Shown one piece after another: positions 45,208-56,015 of a stretch of DNA of 64,000 bases. The stretch is taken from positions 18,890,997-18,954,996 of the forward strand of contig CP099843.1 in assembly GCA_030062745.1 (NCBI GenBank), written 5' to 3'. Position 1 is the first letter of the stretch, and each line of letters begins with the position of its first letter. The position numbers and the translations under genes were made by a program. The notes beneath the pieces are model-generated. The model worked only from the letters and a program-made list of their open reading frames with translations. It had not been told where the DNA came from and did no database searches. This stretch comes from Capitulum mitella (taxonomy: Eukaryota; Arthropoda; Thecostraca; Pollicipedomorpha; Pollicipedidae).

Positions 45208-47559
45208 ATGGCCTTACATGGGACCCATCGCACCCGACAAGAGAAGTTGGTCGAGGCCTCGGACGCAGAACTTCGTGACGGCAACACTTCGTCGGTGCCA
45301 AGTGCCCAAGTGCTGCGACAAGCAGCGGCAGAACAACGGGCTAAAGATCGCTACTCTCCCAGAGTAATCGAGGACCTAAACATTATGCGACGGATGTCTC
45401 ACGCTCTCGATGCTGCCAGCTCGTCCTCTCTGAAAGGTGACATCCACTTCATCGCGGGTGCTCCGCTCATGGTGCATGTTTACCGAAAGTTTTTTTTTCC
45501 AAAGGTACAGAATCGCACCGACGGAGCTCCATTTGGACTCAACCGGTTCAGTGACCAAAAAATATGGCGACATGGAGCCCCTCTACTACGCCGTGGTTGC
45601 AAAAGGGCAGGGTGGGAACACGTCGTACCCTATAGCCCACTTCCTGTCAGAGCGACATAACGTCCAAGCCATCATCCATTTTCTAATGCAGGTGGCTTAC
45701 GGCTACCGAGTGGCAAACGGAAATTCAGTATCACTCCGGCCGCCGCGCGTTGTGACGGACTGTTCGTACGCGCTGCTGCACGCCACGTGTCTGGCATTCA
45801 ATCAAATGGACCTCCCAGCGTACCTGGACGCATGCTGGAGCACCGCAGTGGAGGGGGGTGAGCACGCGCGGCCACCAGCTACATCTGTCAGCTTGTGCAC
45901 CGCGCACATGAGCCAGCAAGTTTCGTCTGCGATTGTCGCCCGCCTAGGGAGGAAAAAGAAAACCGAGCGGCAGAGGCTGATGTGGCTATTTGCACGCATG
46001 CAGCAGGCGTCCGACCTGGCAAAGCTAGACCGACTGTTCCGGTTCGCGTGTCGGCTGCTGCTGTCGCCGTGCACGCCTGCTCTCGATGTGCCGCTGCTTG
46101 ACGACGAAATGGACACACCGAAGACCAGCCGAAGCCACCCGAAGGCCAATCAGCCAAGGACAGGTGGCAGTCGTACCGACGCTCCACCAAGTTCGGCAAG
46201 CACTTCGAAGAAGTGATGATGTCTGTCGCAAAAGACGCTCAAAGTGAGAACCAAGGCGAAGAACAGAACAGCAGCTACTGCCCACTGCTGCTGTCTTCTG
46301 TTATGCCTCTCGCCCCTCTGTGGTCGCAGCTGATCACGACAAGGCCAGCATCAAATGCCTGCGTTGAGTCCTGGTTCAAGACCATCAAGAACCAGCTCAT
46401 GCAGAAGAGGAGGCGATTGCAGCCCGGCGAGTTCGTCGAGCTCCTGTTGCAAGACAGCTCGGCGCGACAAAAGGAGCCACTCATCCCACAGCAAAGCCGG
46501 AGACATAAAAGGAGGCTGTCAAGTGACATGGATGATGTGAAGGAGCAGTGGAAACCCAGAAAAGAAAAGAAACAGAGAAGGTTCACATACCTCCAGAAAG
46601 GTTTTCCTTCGTCATCTACTGCCTCCATCCACTCAGCAAGGAGCCAGATTACGCCAGCCGAAACTCCAGCCGAAACTCCAGCCAAGACTCCAGCCAGGAA
46701 TGCAGCCAAGACTCCATCCGAGACTTCACCTGAGACTCCGACCAAGACTCCAGCCAGGAATGCAGCCAAAACTCCATCCGAGACTTCATCTGAGACTATG
46801 GCCGAGGCTCCAGCTGAGGCTCCAGCTGAGACTCCGGCCAAGATCCTGGCTGAGACTCCAGCCAAGATCTCAGCCCAGACTCCATTCAAGACTCCGGCCG
46901 AAACTCCAACAGAGACAAGGAACCAGAGCATCACATCAGCTGGCCAGAGCTCCACGAGCGGGAAGGAACCCAGGAAATCGCTGAAGATCGGCAACCTGCT
47001 GGTACATTTTACCGAAATCGACAACCTGCTCATCAGCGGACGCGTACTTCACAGCGAAAGTGTCGCGTGGCTAGATGACAGTGTCATAGACGCCTTTTTG
47101 CTGTGTGTCGCCAACGCCAGCATTTTAGCAGTCTCAGTTTTCCAGTCCGCGTCGCTCAGCATAATGACTCGGCTGGCCCAGTCCAGACGCCTGGGCACGT
47201 ACCTCAAGGAGCGGTACGGCGTCCACCAGACAATGGCATGGCTCGTACCGTTTAACTTGGCGGCGTACGGAGGACCGTTACACTGGGTGTTGTTCGTCGT
47301 CGAACACACCGCCAAACGTGTCGTATACCTGGACTCAATGGGAAACAGGCATCCACCACGGCAAGCCCTGTATGACCTGCTGGCTCTGGTGAACGTGGGC
47401 CAGCCACCGTTCTGTTGGGCAGAATGAACCATCCTCATTCCGGACAACACACTCCGCCAGCGTGACGGTAGATCGTGCGGACTCCACGTTTGCCTGTATG
47501 GTGACGTTCTCTGCACGGGAAAGGTTTATGACATCGAAGAGAAGTCAGGCGACGCCTGA
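45208..47559 (+). pseudogene. DDE transposase fused to Ulp1/C48-like protease, interrupted
   Basis: The frame from ATG 45208 encodes an N-terminal region (SPRVIEDLNIMRRMSH). A shifted frame continues after a T-run near 45490. It holds the DDE core: first Asp in LHLDSTGSV, second Asp in PPRVVTDCSYALLHA, and a CxxH motif in LCTAHM. Near 46100-46165 the reading moves to a third frame (STKFGKHFEEVMMSV) carrying the likely Glu in NACVESWFKTIK. After a Thr/Pro/Ala/Glu linker of about 90 residues comes a Ulp1-like protease: WLDDSVIDAFL, His in HWVLFVV, Asp in VVYLDSMG. Past a TGA at 47425, Gln and Cys follow in LRQRDGRSCGLHVC, to the stop at 47557. All catalytic residues are visible, but two frame changes and one stop make this copy probably inactive. 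The protease fusion is known from some Mutator-like and other eukaryotic transposases. Confidence 0.75.
46640..46925 (+). repeat. Coding minisatellite in the transposase linker
   Basis: Twelve-base units of the type GAAACTCCAGCC (Glu-Thr-Pro-Ala) repeat through the linker. They include a larger duplicate reading KTPARNAAKTPSETS twice, 66-75 bases apart. The linker separates the DDE core from the protease domain. Confidence 0.8.
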
Positions 47560-48240
47560 TGGAGGTTCGTGTGTAAGTGGGCTTGTAGGATGTAGGTAGG
47601 TATGTAGGTATGCTGTGAGTCTGTATGCAGTTGTGGAAGTGTGCAGGCATCTGTGTTTTTGTACATCCGTGTTTTGTGGTGTCGTTGCCTCGATGTATCG
47701 GAACCTGCATGGCCCTAGATATGACTGAATGTCTCTCTGTGCTTGACTAGCGACGTAGTACATTACGAACAAGGCATTGTTGGACATTATGGGTTCAGAA
47801 TATTCTAAGAATATCTCGACATTCCACTGAGACTGCAGCATAATCCTGCTTGGTCGAAGCATGGCAGTCGTTGCAAAAAGCATACAGGATGTAATATCGT
47901 AGGTGTAGTCATGGGCAAGTAAAGTAATACCTTAGCTACACGTGTCTTGTGCACGGTCATAACGCTTGATATTCACTTTCTAATGCTAACATATTCTTCA
48001 GCCCGCAGCATCAAACGTGCATGGCTTAAATCATGCTATTCAAAAGCTGAAATGGTAGCTGATGGGGTTCGTGGTAAAAATCCGTCGTAAATCATAGTTC
48101 CTTTCATCAGCTTGCATCTGAAAATTTTGGTGGTAGGAGGTCAACACCACCTTAACATTTTTTTAAGTATCATTTTCCTACTGCAGTTTGGGACATAGCA
48201 TCCATTTTGCCATCTTGAACACGCCAATGAAACCACTGTG
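47560..48240. other. Non-coding spacer within the transposon
   Basis: No frame or recognisable motif is seen. A GTAGGTAGGTATGTAGGTATG tract lies near 47588. The stretch separates the transposase from the captured sequences. Confidence 0.5.
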
Positions 48241-48244
48241 TTCT

Positions 48245-48620
48245 GTCTTCACAGACTAAGCTGACAGCAGCTGGGACATCGGAGGTGATCTGGATGCCGC
48301 TGGCGTACCAGCTTGAGCACACACCGCGACGTTTCCCATTCACGTTGAAGGTCCAGCGGCTGCTTGGTGTATCCGTTCAGCAGTATCTTGTCGGCGTGTA
48401 AGCCTGGTCCCCAGATTGTCATCGTCAAATGTACACCACAGTGCTTCGTATGCCCCAAACTCATAATGCTCGTTCGTATGTCTTGTTTACCAGCGATAGG
48501 GCGGGATAAACATAATGTACGCCAATCATCGTCGTGCCCTTTTCTTCATAGGCGTGGATCGTTAACCGCCACCTTGGCCGTACTTTAACTAGGCCCGGTG
48601 CGGCTGCAGCGGAACCTCCG
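48245..48620 (-). pseudogene. Unassigned coding-like fragment within the transposon
   Basis: The minus strand shows coding-like text in two frames: VRPRWRLTIHAYEEK and MIGVHYVYPALSLVNK, then HCGVHLTMTIWGPGLHADK, and in another frame SRWTFNVNGKRRGVC and SGIQITSDVPAAVSL. I cannot assign it to a family. It may be a second captured host fragment, in opposite orientation to the adenosine kinase copy. Confidence is low because the frames are interrupted and no domain is recognised. Confidence 0.25.
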
Positions 48621-48853
48621 ACACGTTTCTATTGTCCTGGTACGACTGCAGCAGTGTCATCCGCACGTTCAGAGGGTCCTATGTTAAATCCGCTGCGGTG
48701 TCAAGCCGCACTAGGGCCCGAGAGACGTGACAATGACGATATCGCTGTAGTCGTGGCAATAACGTGCCGGTAACGCCGCTGTAGTCAGCTTGAGGTTGCT
48801 GCGCTGGTCAAGCAGAATCAAGCCAGGACCTTCTGGAGAATCGCCATCTTATT

Positions 48854-49855
48854 ATGCGTCTCTTTCCAGCTGTGCGTGCGGCCCCGGTGCCGCAGCCCCA
48901 TAATGGGCGACATCGCCACCGTCTGCTTTACTTCGGCAACCCGCTGCTGATCATGGTGCTGGATGTGAACAGTAGCGAACTATCGAGCAAGTGTGGCCTG
49001 TGGACCGACGACCAGACTGAGACTAACCAGCAGCAGAAGCCGCTGTCCGAGGTGTTCGGCAACGGCCAGGTGTCGTTCTGTCCGGGCGGCTCGGCGGAGA
49101 ACACCACTCGCCGGTACCGCCGGGTTCTGGGGGAGCTCGGATCGGTGGCCTTCATCGACGCTGTTGGTGTCGACAAGCTCCGTTAGAGGCTGGAGAAGCT
49201 GTTCAGCGCGGACGGCGTCGGCACCAGATACGTAGTGCACTTGGGCCAGCCCACGGGACGATTTAAGAACCTTGTTTGTGGTGCGGACCGCTCTTTAGTG
49301 AACGGCATCGACGGTGCCAATTTCTGCTGACCTGAGCGCGCCTTCGCGCCGCACAGGCTGGCTCTCCTCAGTAGCGACACTTGTGAACATTCTGATGGTG
49401 TTTCGTGACGGGTGACCCGGAGACGACCTTAGAGGTGCTCCGAACCAGCAAACAGCCGGCGTTCAGTTTGTCGGGCACGTATTTCTGCTAACGGCACGCA
49501 GCCACTGTCTGCCAGATGCTGCCCCACGTCACGCTCCTGGTCGGTCACGCGGCCCTGGCGCGCGCTGTCGGCCTCAAGGAGGACGATTTTGACGTGTCGC
49601 CGTCGGGGTTTTGCCGGCTTATCGCCGAGACTGCTGTCGTGCGACAAACGGTGGAGACCATGACAAGAGCAGAAAAGTCGGAACCAGCGGTCAAGGAGCT
49701 GCAGGATGGGAGCGTGCCAGATGTGAAGAACATCGTGACTCACACCGCCGAGTCGTTGGTGCTGCTGGACGCTGTCGGCACCTTATCGGTGGCCGTGCTG
49801 ACAATCTCGCCGTCTCTGATCGCCGACGGGAATAAACTTGTCTGTTGTTGATGCG
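48854..49855 (+). pseudogene. Captured adenosine kinase pseudogene
   Basis: The order of family landmarks follows adenosine kinase (PfkB fold, ATP-dependent phosphorylation of adenosine to AMP). They are GNPLL near 48937, CPGGSAENT (family PGGSxQN), FIDAVGVDKL, GVGTRYVVHLGQPTG (the QPTGTC region), RSLVNGIDGANFC, then SGTYFC (family SAPF), MLPHVTLLVGHAALA (family LPYVDxLFGNExEA) and SPSLIADGN, which sits where the catalytic VDTNGAGD motif should begin. The match is spread over about 900 bases with no intron, close to full length, and ends at the start of the right satellite arm, losing the Asp-bearing GAGD site. There is an in-frame stop at 49184-49186 and later stops, so it is not functional. 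Its position inside the transposon, on the transposase strand, indicates gene capture; the lack of introns suggests an mRNA-derived or intron-poor source. Confidence 0.8.
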
Positions 49856-49899
49856 TTGTCTGTCATGGCTTGGGCCAGTTTGGAAGCAGATTACAAAGT

Positions 49900-52140
49900 G
49901 TGGTTTTCACCCATTTTCTTTGGAGCCCAGTTTCACCGTTTGGATATCAATGCGATGGAGTTCTGGGGGTGGTTTCATGTGTATTACGGTTCTAGGTACC
50001 AGTACAGAAGAAATGGGCGAAATGGAAGGGGTCCGCCGAAATCAGTTCCATAGGGTCCCATGTTAAATCCAATGGGAAATAAAGCATAGGGTAGAAAAAC
50101 GGGTTTGTCTCGCTATAACTCGAAAAGTTTCCGTCAAAATGTTACTTATGCGCTATTTTTGGACTCAGCGGCACAAGAGGAACATTTTGAGTACCTGTTT
50201 GTCTAGGTTTGCAATAACATTAAAAAATGTGTTTTTGACGTATATCTTTTGGAGCCCGATTTGACCATGTGGATATCAATGCGATGGAGTTCTGATGATG
50301 GTTTCGTGTGTATTACGGATCTGGGCATTAGTGTAGAAAAAATTGGCGAAATCGAAGGGGTCCGCCAAAATCAGTTCCATAGGGTCCCATGTTAAATCCA
50401 ATGGGAAATAAAGCATAGGGTAGAAAAACGGTTTCGTTACGCTATAACTCAAAAAGTTTTCGTCGAAGTGTTGCGTTTGCGCTATTTTTTGGACTCAGCG
50501 GCACAAGAGGAACATTTTGAGTACCTGTTTGTCTAGGTTTGCAATAATATCAAAAAATGTGTTTTTGACGTATATCTTTTGGAGCCCGATTTGACCATGT
50601 GGATATCAATGCGATGGAGTTCTGATGATGGTTTCGTGTGTATGACGGTTCTGGGTATTAGTGTACAAGAAATTGGCGAAATCGAAGGGGTCCGCCAAAA
50701 TCAGTTCCATAGGGTCCCATGTTAAATCCAATGGGAAATAAAGCATAGGGTAGAAAAACGGTTTCGTTTCGCTATAACTCAAAAAGTTTTCGTCGAAATG
50801 TTATTAATGCGCTATTTTTGGACTCAGCGGCACAAGAGGAACATTTTGAGTACCTGTTTGTCTAGGTTTGCAATAATATTAAAAAATGTGTTTTTGACGT
50901 ATATCTTTTGGAGCCCGATTTGACCATGTGGATATCAATGCGATGGAGTTCTGATGATGGTTTCGTGTGTATGACGGTTCTGGGTACCAGTACAGAAGAA
51001 ATTGGCGAAATCGAAGGGGTCCGCCAAAATCAGTTCCATAGAGTCCCATGTTAAATCCAATGGGAAATGAAGCATAGGGTAGAAAAACGGTTTCGTTTCG
51101 CTATAACTCAAAACGTTTTCGTCGAAGTGTTACGTATGCGCTATTGTTGGACTCAGCGGCACAAGAGGAACATTTTGAGTACCTGTTTGTCTAGGTTTGC
51201 AATAATATTAAAAAATGTGTTTTTGACGTATATCTTTTGGAGCCCGATTTGACCATGTGGATATCAATGCGATGGAGTTCTGATGATGGTTTCGTGTGTA
51301 TTGACGGTTCTGGGTACCAGTACAGAAGAAATTGGCGAAATCGAAGGGGTCCGCCAAAATCAGTTCCATAGAGTCCCATGTTAAATCCAATGGGAAATAA
51401 AGCATAGGGTAGAAAAACGGTTTCGTTTCGCTATAACTCAAAACGTTTTCGTCGAAGTGTTACGTATGCGCTATTTTTGGACTCAGCGGCACAAGAGGAA
51501 CATTTTGAGTACCTGTTTGTCTAGGTTTGCAATAATATTAAAAAATGTGTTTTTGACGTATATCTTTTGGAGCCCGATTTGACCATGTGGATATCAATGC
51601 GATGGAGTTCTGATGATGGTTTCGTGTGTATTACGGATGTGGGCATTAGTGTAGAAAAAATTGGCGAAATCGAAGGGGTCCGCCAAAATCAGTTCCATAG
51701 GGTCCCATGTTAAATCCAATGGGAAATAAAGCATAGGGTAGAAAAACGGTTTCGTTACGCTATAACTCAAAAAGTTTTCGTCGAAGTGTTGCGTTTGCGC
51801 TATTTTTTGGACTCAGCGGCACAAGAGGAACATTTTGAGTACCTGTTTGTCTAGGTTTGCAATAATATCAAAAAATGTGTTTTTGACGTATATCTTTTGG
51901 AGCCCGATTTGACCATGTGGATATCAATGCGATGGAGTTCTGATGATGGTTTCGTGTGTATGACGGTTCTGGGTATTAGTGTACAAGAAATTGGCGAAAT
52001 CGAAGGGGTCCGCCAAAATCAGTTCCATAGGGTCCCATGTTAAATCCAATGGGATATAAAGCATAGGGCAAAAAAACGGTTATTTTTCGTACTAACTCAA
52101 AATGTTATGATTAAAATGTGTTGTGTGCTGCATTTTTAGA
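49900..52140 (+). repeat. Right satellite arm, ~329-bp units
   Basis: The inverted landmark AAAGCATAGGGTAGAAAAACGG occurs near 50091, 50421, 50751, 51081, 51411, 51741 and 52070, six full periods. Each unit carries an AATAAA on the plus strand (AATGGGAAATAAAGCAT). Diagnostic variants (ATTAGTGTAGAAAAAATTGG, GTGTTGCGTTTGCGC) recur at an offset of 1318 bases, that is four units, which indicates a higher-order repeat. Confidence 0.9.
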
Positions 52141-52343
52141 CTCAGCGGTCCGAGACGAACATTTTGAGTACCTATTTGTGGGGGTTTTGATGTACGATTG
52201 TCTCCGTCGTATTTTTGTGGTGTTTTGTGTTTTGTGCTCTGGAGTGCAAAGTAACAGATGCGATGGACGTCTGATGGTGTCAATGAGCTCAGCTAGTCAA
52301 CATTTATCTCCTAACGCGTTTTGGGCGATTTTAAAGAGGTCTC

Positions 52344-52387
52344 GAGTTCGGACTGACCGTGGGCTGACCGTGGGCTGAGCGTGGGCT
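52344..52387 (-). repeat. Subterminal 11-bp repeats, right end
   Basis: Four units (reading in reverse complement AGCCCACGCTC, AGCCCACGGTC twice, AGTCCGAACTC) mirror the three units at the left end. The right end has one extra unit. Confidence 0.7.
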
Positions 52388-52400
52388 GTCTTGACAGACA

Positions 52401-52410
52401 TTGTGAAAGT
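52401..52410. other. Target-site duplication, right
   Basis: TTGTGAAAGT matches 43462-43471 exactly. It directly follows the terminal TTGACAGACA of the element. Confidence 0.75.
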
Positions 52411-53735
52411 TTAGCACATGTAATCTACCGTTTATTCTTTGTCTGGCCACGATTAGCAGAAACGCCGTGTCGGAATTAGTCAGTAAATGAAATTGGGTAC
52501 TGCTGGAATCATCAGCCTGTTCTCTTCTTAGCGTCTTTACTTGTACTGCTGTATACTGAGACGAATTTAAGGAAACAGTCAGCCTCCTAAGGTATTAATA
52601 TGGCATGTACGTACAATGATCTTGCGCACCCATACTGATTTCCCATCCTAATAACATTTTGCATAAAAACATGCGGCGGAAATGCACAGTGGCCGTAGAT
52701 AACTGGTATGGAATGGAAACTGGCATAGCACTCCTTTCTCGGCGTTAGTTGAAGGGGAAACTGCCCAATGGGCGCCACCCTGGATAACTGCGTCACCCCC
52801 TATTACCTCCTCATTGCGAGAACTGATTAACAGATGAAGGTCAGTTTCCGAGAGAGATAGCATGGCAGCAAATTTGATCCTTTTTTCTTTCTCTCTGGCA
52901 GCGTTACAGACATGTGGTGCGTTTGTGAAGTTTCAGTGCAAGTTTGAAATAATTTTCCGGTTTGTGATGTCCGTGTATAACAGATCTATCAATACCGTAA
53001 AGCAAAGCTGATCCCCTGCAGTGCTGCTGTTGTGGAATGACGCTTCCTATTTGACTAGAATAGAGACCATACATGCGTGCGTTTTTTATCCTCGGCTAGT
53101 TTTGTCATGATAGAGCCATCGCCTTCTTTGCGCCACCATTTGCAGGGCCCAACTGCACCATTAGCGCAATCAGGGCACGACTAGCTTACGGTGTGCTGAT
53201 GATTGTTCCAGTGTTTTGCACAAGTCTGAGACCCACTTACAGCGAGAATCACGGGGGAAGAGATTTCGGCTGCAGAAGGGAAACATTAAGAGTGAGGCAG
53301 AAGCGTTGCCAGAGCTTCCTTGGGAAGGCTGTAGCCGTCAGTGCTCTCCCCCGCTGAGTCCGTTTAGCCCCCGCTGTCCACGCGGGCCGCGAAAACTAAT
53401 GTAAAGCACCATTTTTTCCCATTCATTACGTAATCAACGCCCCCAAGTCTCGCAGGCAGCCTTCAGGTCCAGAATCCTGGCGACACCCACGGAACGAGGG
53501 CCTCGCATCAATCGTGCGGGTAAACATTTTTTCATATTTTAGCCAGTTCATTTGGAGAGGTTGGCTCGCCGGTGACAACACTCTCTGTACCCTTCGGAGC
53601 AAGTGGCATCGCTAGCCCTCCCCCATTGGAGGATTTAGCTGCCAATGCAGGATTTTGCTCCATAGCTGACATGCTAAAATAGACAATGACGGGAAGAACG
53701 CATCCTTTTCATACCCAAAACGCTTTCGATTTCGA
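52411..53735. other. No gene recognised
   Basis: Short frames near 52587-52863 (minus) and 53216-53404 (plus) have no motif or consistent splice signals. The stretch beyond the transposon does not visibly continue the TTAA-family relative on the other side. Confidence 0.4.
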
Positions 53736-53744
53736 CGACCTTAC

Positions 53745-54235
53745 CAGGCGTGTCGGTTTGTATTGTTTTGAGAGGGCCCTGGCCCACCCGATGTTGATTT
53801 GGCCCATCCAATGATGGGCCAAATCTTGGCCAAAACTTGGCCCGGCCAAGCCAACATTGGATGGGCCAATGTTGGTTTGGTATTTCATGTTGGCAACAGT
53901 ATTTCCGGCCGCTTTCGAAGGGAAATGAGTAACAATGACGAAAAGAACTGCCGCAGCGGATAAGAGATAGGCAGAAAGCACAGAATGAGGTCTAAAGCGA
54001 AGCATCTATCTATTTTTTCTATCTTTTACCCTTACATATACCTGTATACATGTATACATCGACGTAAACGTAATTTTTCACCCAATAAACGGCAACAAAA
54101 AAACGCCAATTTCTGTTAGTCAAAATCGAGTGGGCTAAATCCGTTGAGAAACCTGCAATTTGGGGAGAGGTTCGGTTATCGGGTCCTCGGCTAGCCCCCC
54201 CCCCCCCAACCATGTAGAGATAATCAACACCCCTG
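53745..54235. mobile_element. CAGGGG-type hAT-like element, copy B
   Basis: The left end CAGGCGTGTCGGTTTGTA and the right end, reverse complement CAGGGGTGTTGATTATC, bound 491 bases. The flanks are GACCTTAC (53737-53744) and GATCTTAC (54236-54243), an 8-base duplication with one mismatch. The interior shares GGGCCAA.TTGG repeats and the GGATAAGAGATAGGCAGAAAGCA phrase with copy A. It is non-coding. Confidence 0.8.
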
Positions 54236-55559
54236 GATCTTACTTCGCCATTTGGAAAATGCAGGACTGTTTTATTTGCGGGCTTAACAGAGAAATATTT
54301 TTGGGTCACAATAGGGGTAGGAACCCCAAATCCATCGCGTGCTCTTATGTGGTTACCTCCATGGGGTCTGCCCAGCATCGTTATTTCCGATTTATGAAAG
54401 CTGGAACATTTCTGCATCGATCCATACTAATCACATTTTTTCTGTGTCAATCCATCACTGAGTTATTATCTTTATTACATTAATACATATACATTATTAC
54501 ATATATAAACATTATCTGCAATGTCCGTAAAAATCGGTGACCTTTCATGGCCTGTTACTTTGACCTCATGGGTCACCGAGGGCTAAAAATTGTCGGATGT
54601 CTATCCTTCCATAGGTACTACAAGTAGGGATGCACCGGATATCCGGTCCGGCCGGATATCCGGCCGGATATTTGAGATTATCCGGTATCCGGTATCCGGC
54701 CGGATATTTCCATGATCCGGCCGGATATTGCCGGATATTTGGCCTTGCGGTGTACAGTCCAGACGTTCTTATGTCTGTCTATAAAACCGTTTCAGGAGCA
54801 AAGTGCCTTGCTATATTAGACGGTCGATGTGTCTGACAGTTCCAGGGTCTGTCTGGAGCACTACTTTTTCATCTTAGTTCAAAAAGCTTGAGGCATTATT
54901 TGCAAGGATTGGACTGAAGCTCAATGTATAATAACAGCCAGCATATGTTCAGCCGACCACCTCGTGGCGCATCCTCCTCCTATTTTCCAAACATTTTTAT
55001 TTGTCTCAGATACTTCTGTACAAATTCATGAACCCTCTTAGGGGTTTGGTGGTGAGGGGGAGGGGGGAAATGGTGCAACCCCGCTGAGGTTTTCCGGGTG
55101 TCATGAGCTCATGTCGTGTGGTCATGAGGTACCACGACAAACACGTTATTTTTTATCTTTGGGAATGCGATAGGAAATAGGTATTGCAAAACAGCCTATA
55201 TATTCGGATTCCTGAAGTTGAAAGGAATCGAATGGTATAAATTTGGTGCAGTTTGTCCTTAATTTCATCTAAAGAGGGCTCAATGCAACGGACGCCTGAC
55301 TTTTGCTATGACGGGCAAAAGTCCGGCGTCGGCCGCGGAATGATGAGTCTGCAGTACGAGGGCATGCCTAGAATTTGACTTTGCTTTGGATCTCAACTCG
55401 GAAAACGCCTTTAAAGTATCTATGTTACGATATTCAGTTAAATCGAGGTCACCCTAGGTCACTGGATTCAGATGACCTTGGGTAACCTAAGATTACGCTT
55501 ATATGCTATTTGACGATAGTGTTGTTAATTGAGATACTATATTTGACTTCAGCATCTAT

Positions 55560-55990
55560 AACTGTATACAAAAAATGCTTCTGCAGCTCCGAGAACGCAT
55601 TGAAGCTGACGACCCCACTTGACAAGGATTGGCCTAGCATGGCCTAGATCGGACTCCAGGGGTTAAATACAATCATGTGGTGTACAGAGAGACTCATAAT
55701 TGATTGACGAACATTTTGGTATCCGTTCCGTTTCATCATCATTTATTCTTTGACGTTCATTTGCACTTAACTCACAAAGTACCACTTTCTGCCAATTTTT
55801 GACATTTGACCCGATGTGGAAAACCATCCATTAGCCTGAGACCTTAAGAAGGGATGCCAGTCGTGAGATCTCGTCACGTGCAACACGCTGTTTTTTTTCC
55901 GCGACGCTCTAGGACACAAGGTGTTGAAATGGCTGGGGGGATCGTGCCAACCTCCCTCTCCGCTATACGTCCACCTTATGCAGAAGGCAC
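55560..55990 (-). repeat. Dispersed repeat, inverted relative to 22340-22790
   Basis: Shared phrases include CTGCAGCTCCGAGAACGCATT, GCTGACGACCCCA, CTGCCAATTTTTGACATTTGACCCG and GAGATCTCGTCACG. It lies inside the 2.0-kb hAT-like element, so it is either part of that element or inserted into it. Confidence 0.55.
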
Positions 55991-56015
55991 CATACCGGCA
56001 AGTGTTAAGAGCATT

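Larger units (their letters stand above)
43472..52400 (+). mobile_element. Mutator-like DNA transposon with satellite TIRs and captured gene
   Basis: The element is flanked by the direct repeat TTGTGAAAGT (43462-43471 and 52401-52410), a 9- to 10-base target duplication depending on how the last base is assigned. Its outer ends are inverted copies: TGTCTGTCAAGACAGCCC on the left, and the reverse complement of the same on the right. Each arm is mostly a tandem array of a unit of about 329 bases in opposite orientation. Between the arms lie a DDE transposase plus Ulp1-like protease (interrupted), an unassigned segment and an adenosine kinase pseudogene. A 9-bp duplication and a CxxH-bearing DDE core fit the Mutator superfamily. 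Satellite-built TIRs recall the Rehavkus group, but a phylogeny is needed for that name. Confidence 0.8.

Noticed and set aside
45485-45500. Programmed ribosomal frameshift at the T-run in the transposase
   Set aside because: A homopolymer and a second, unrelated frame change further on are more simply explained by mutation or sequencing error; no stimulatory structure was identified.
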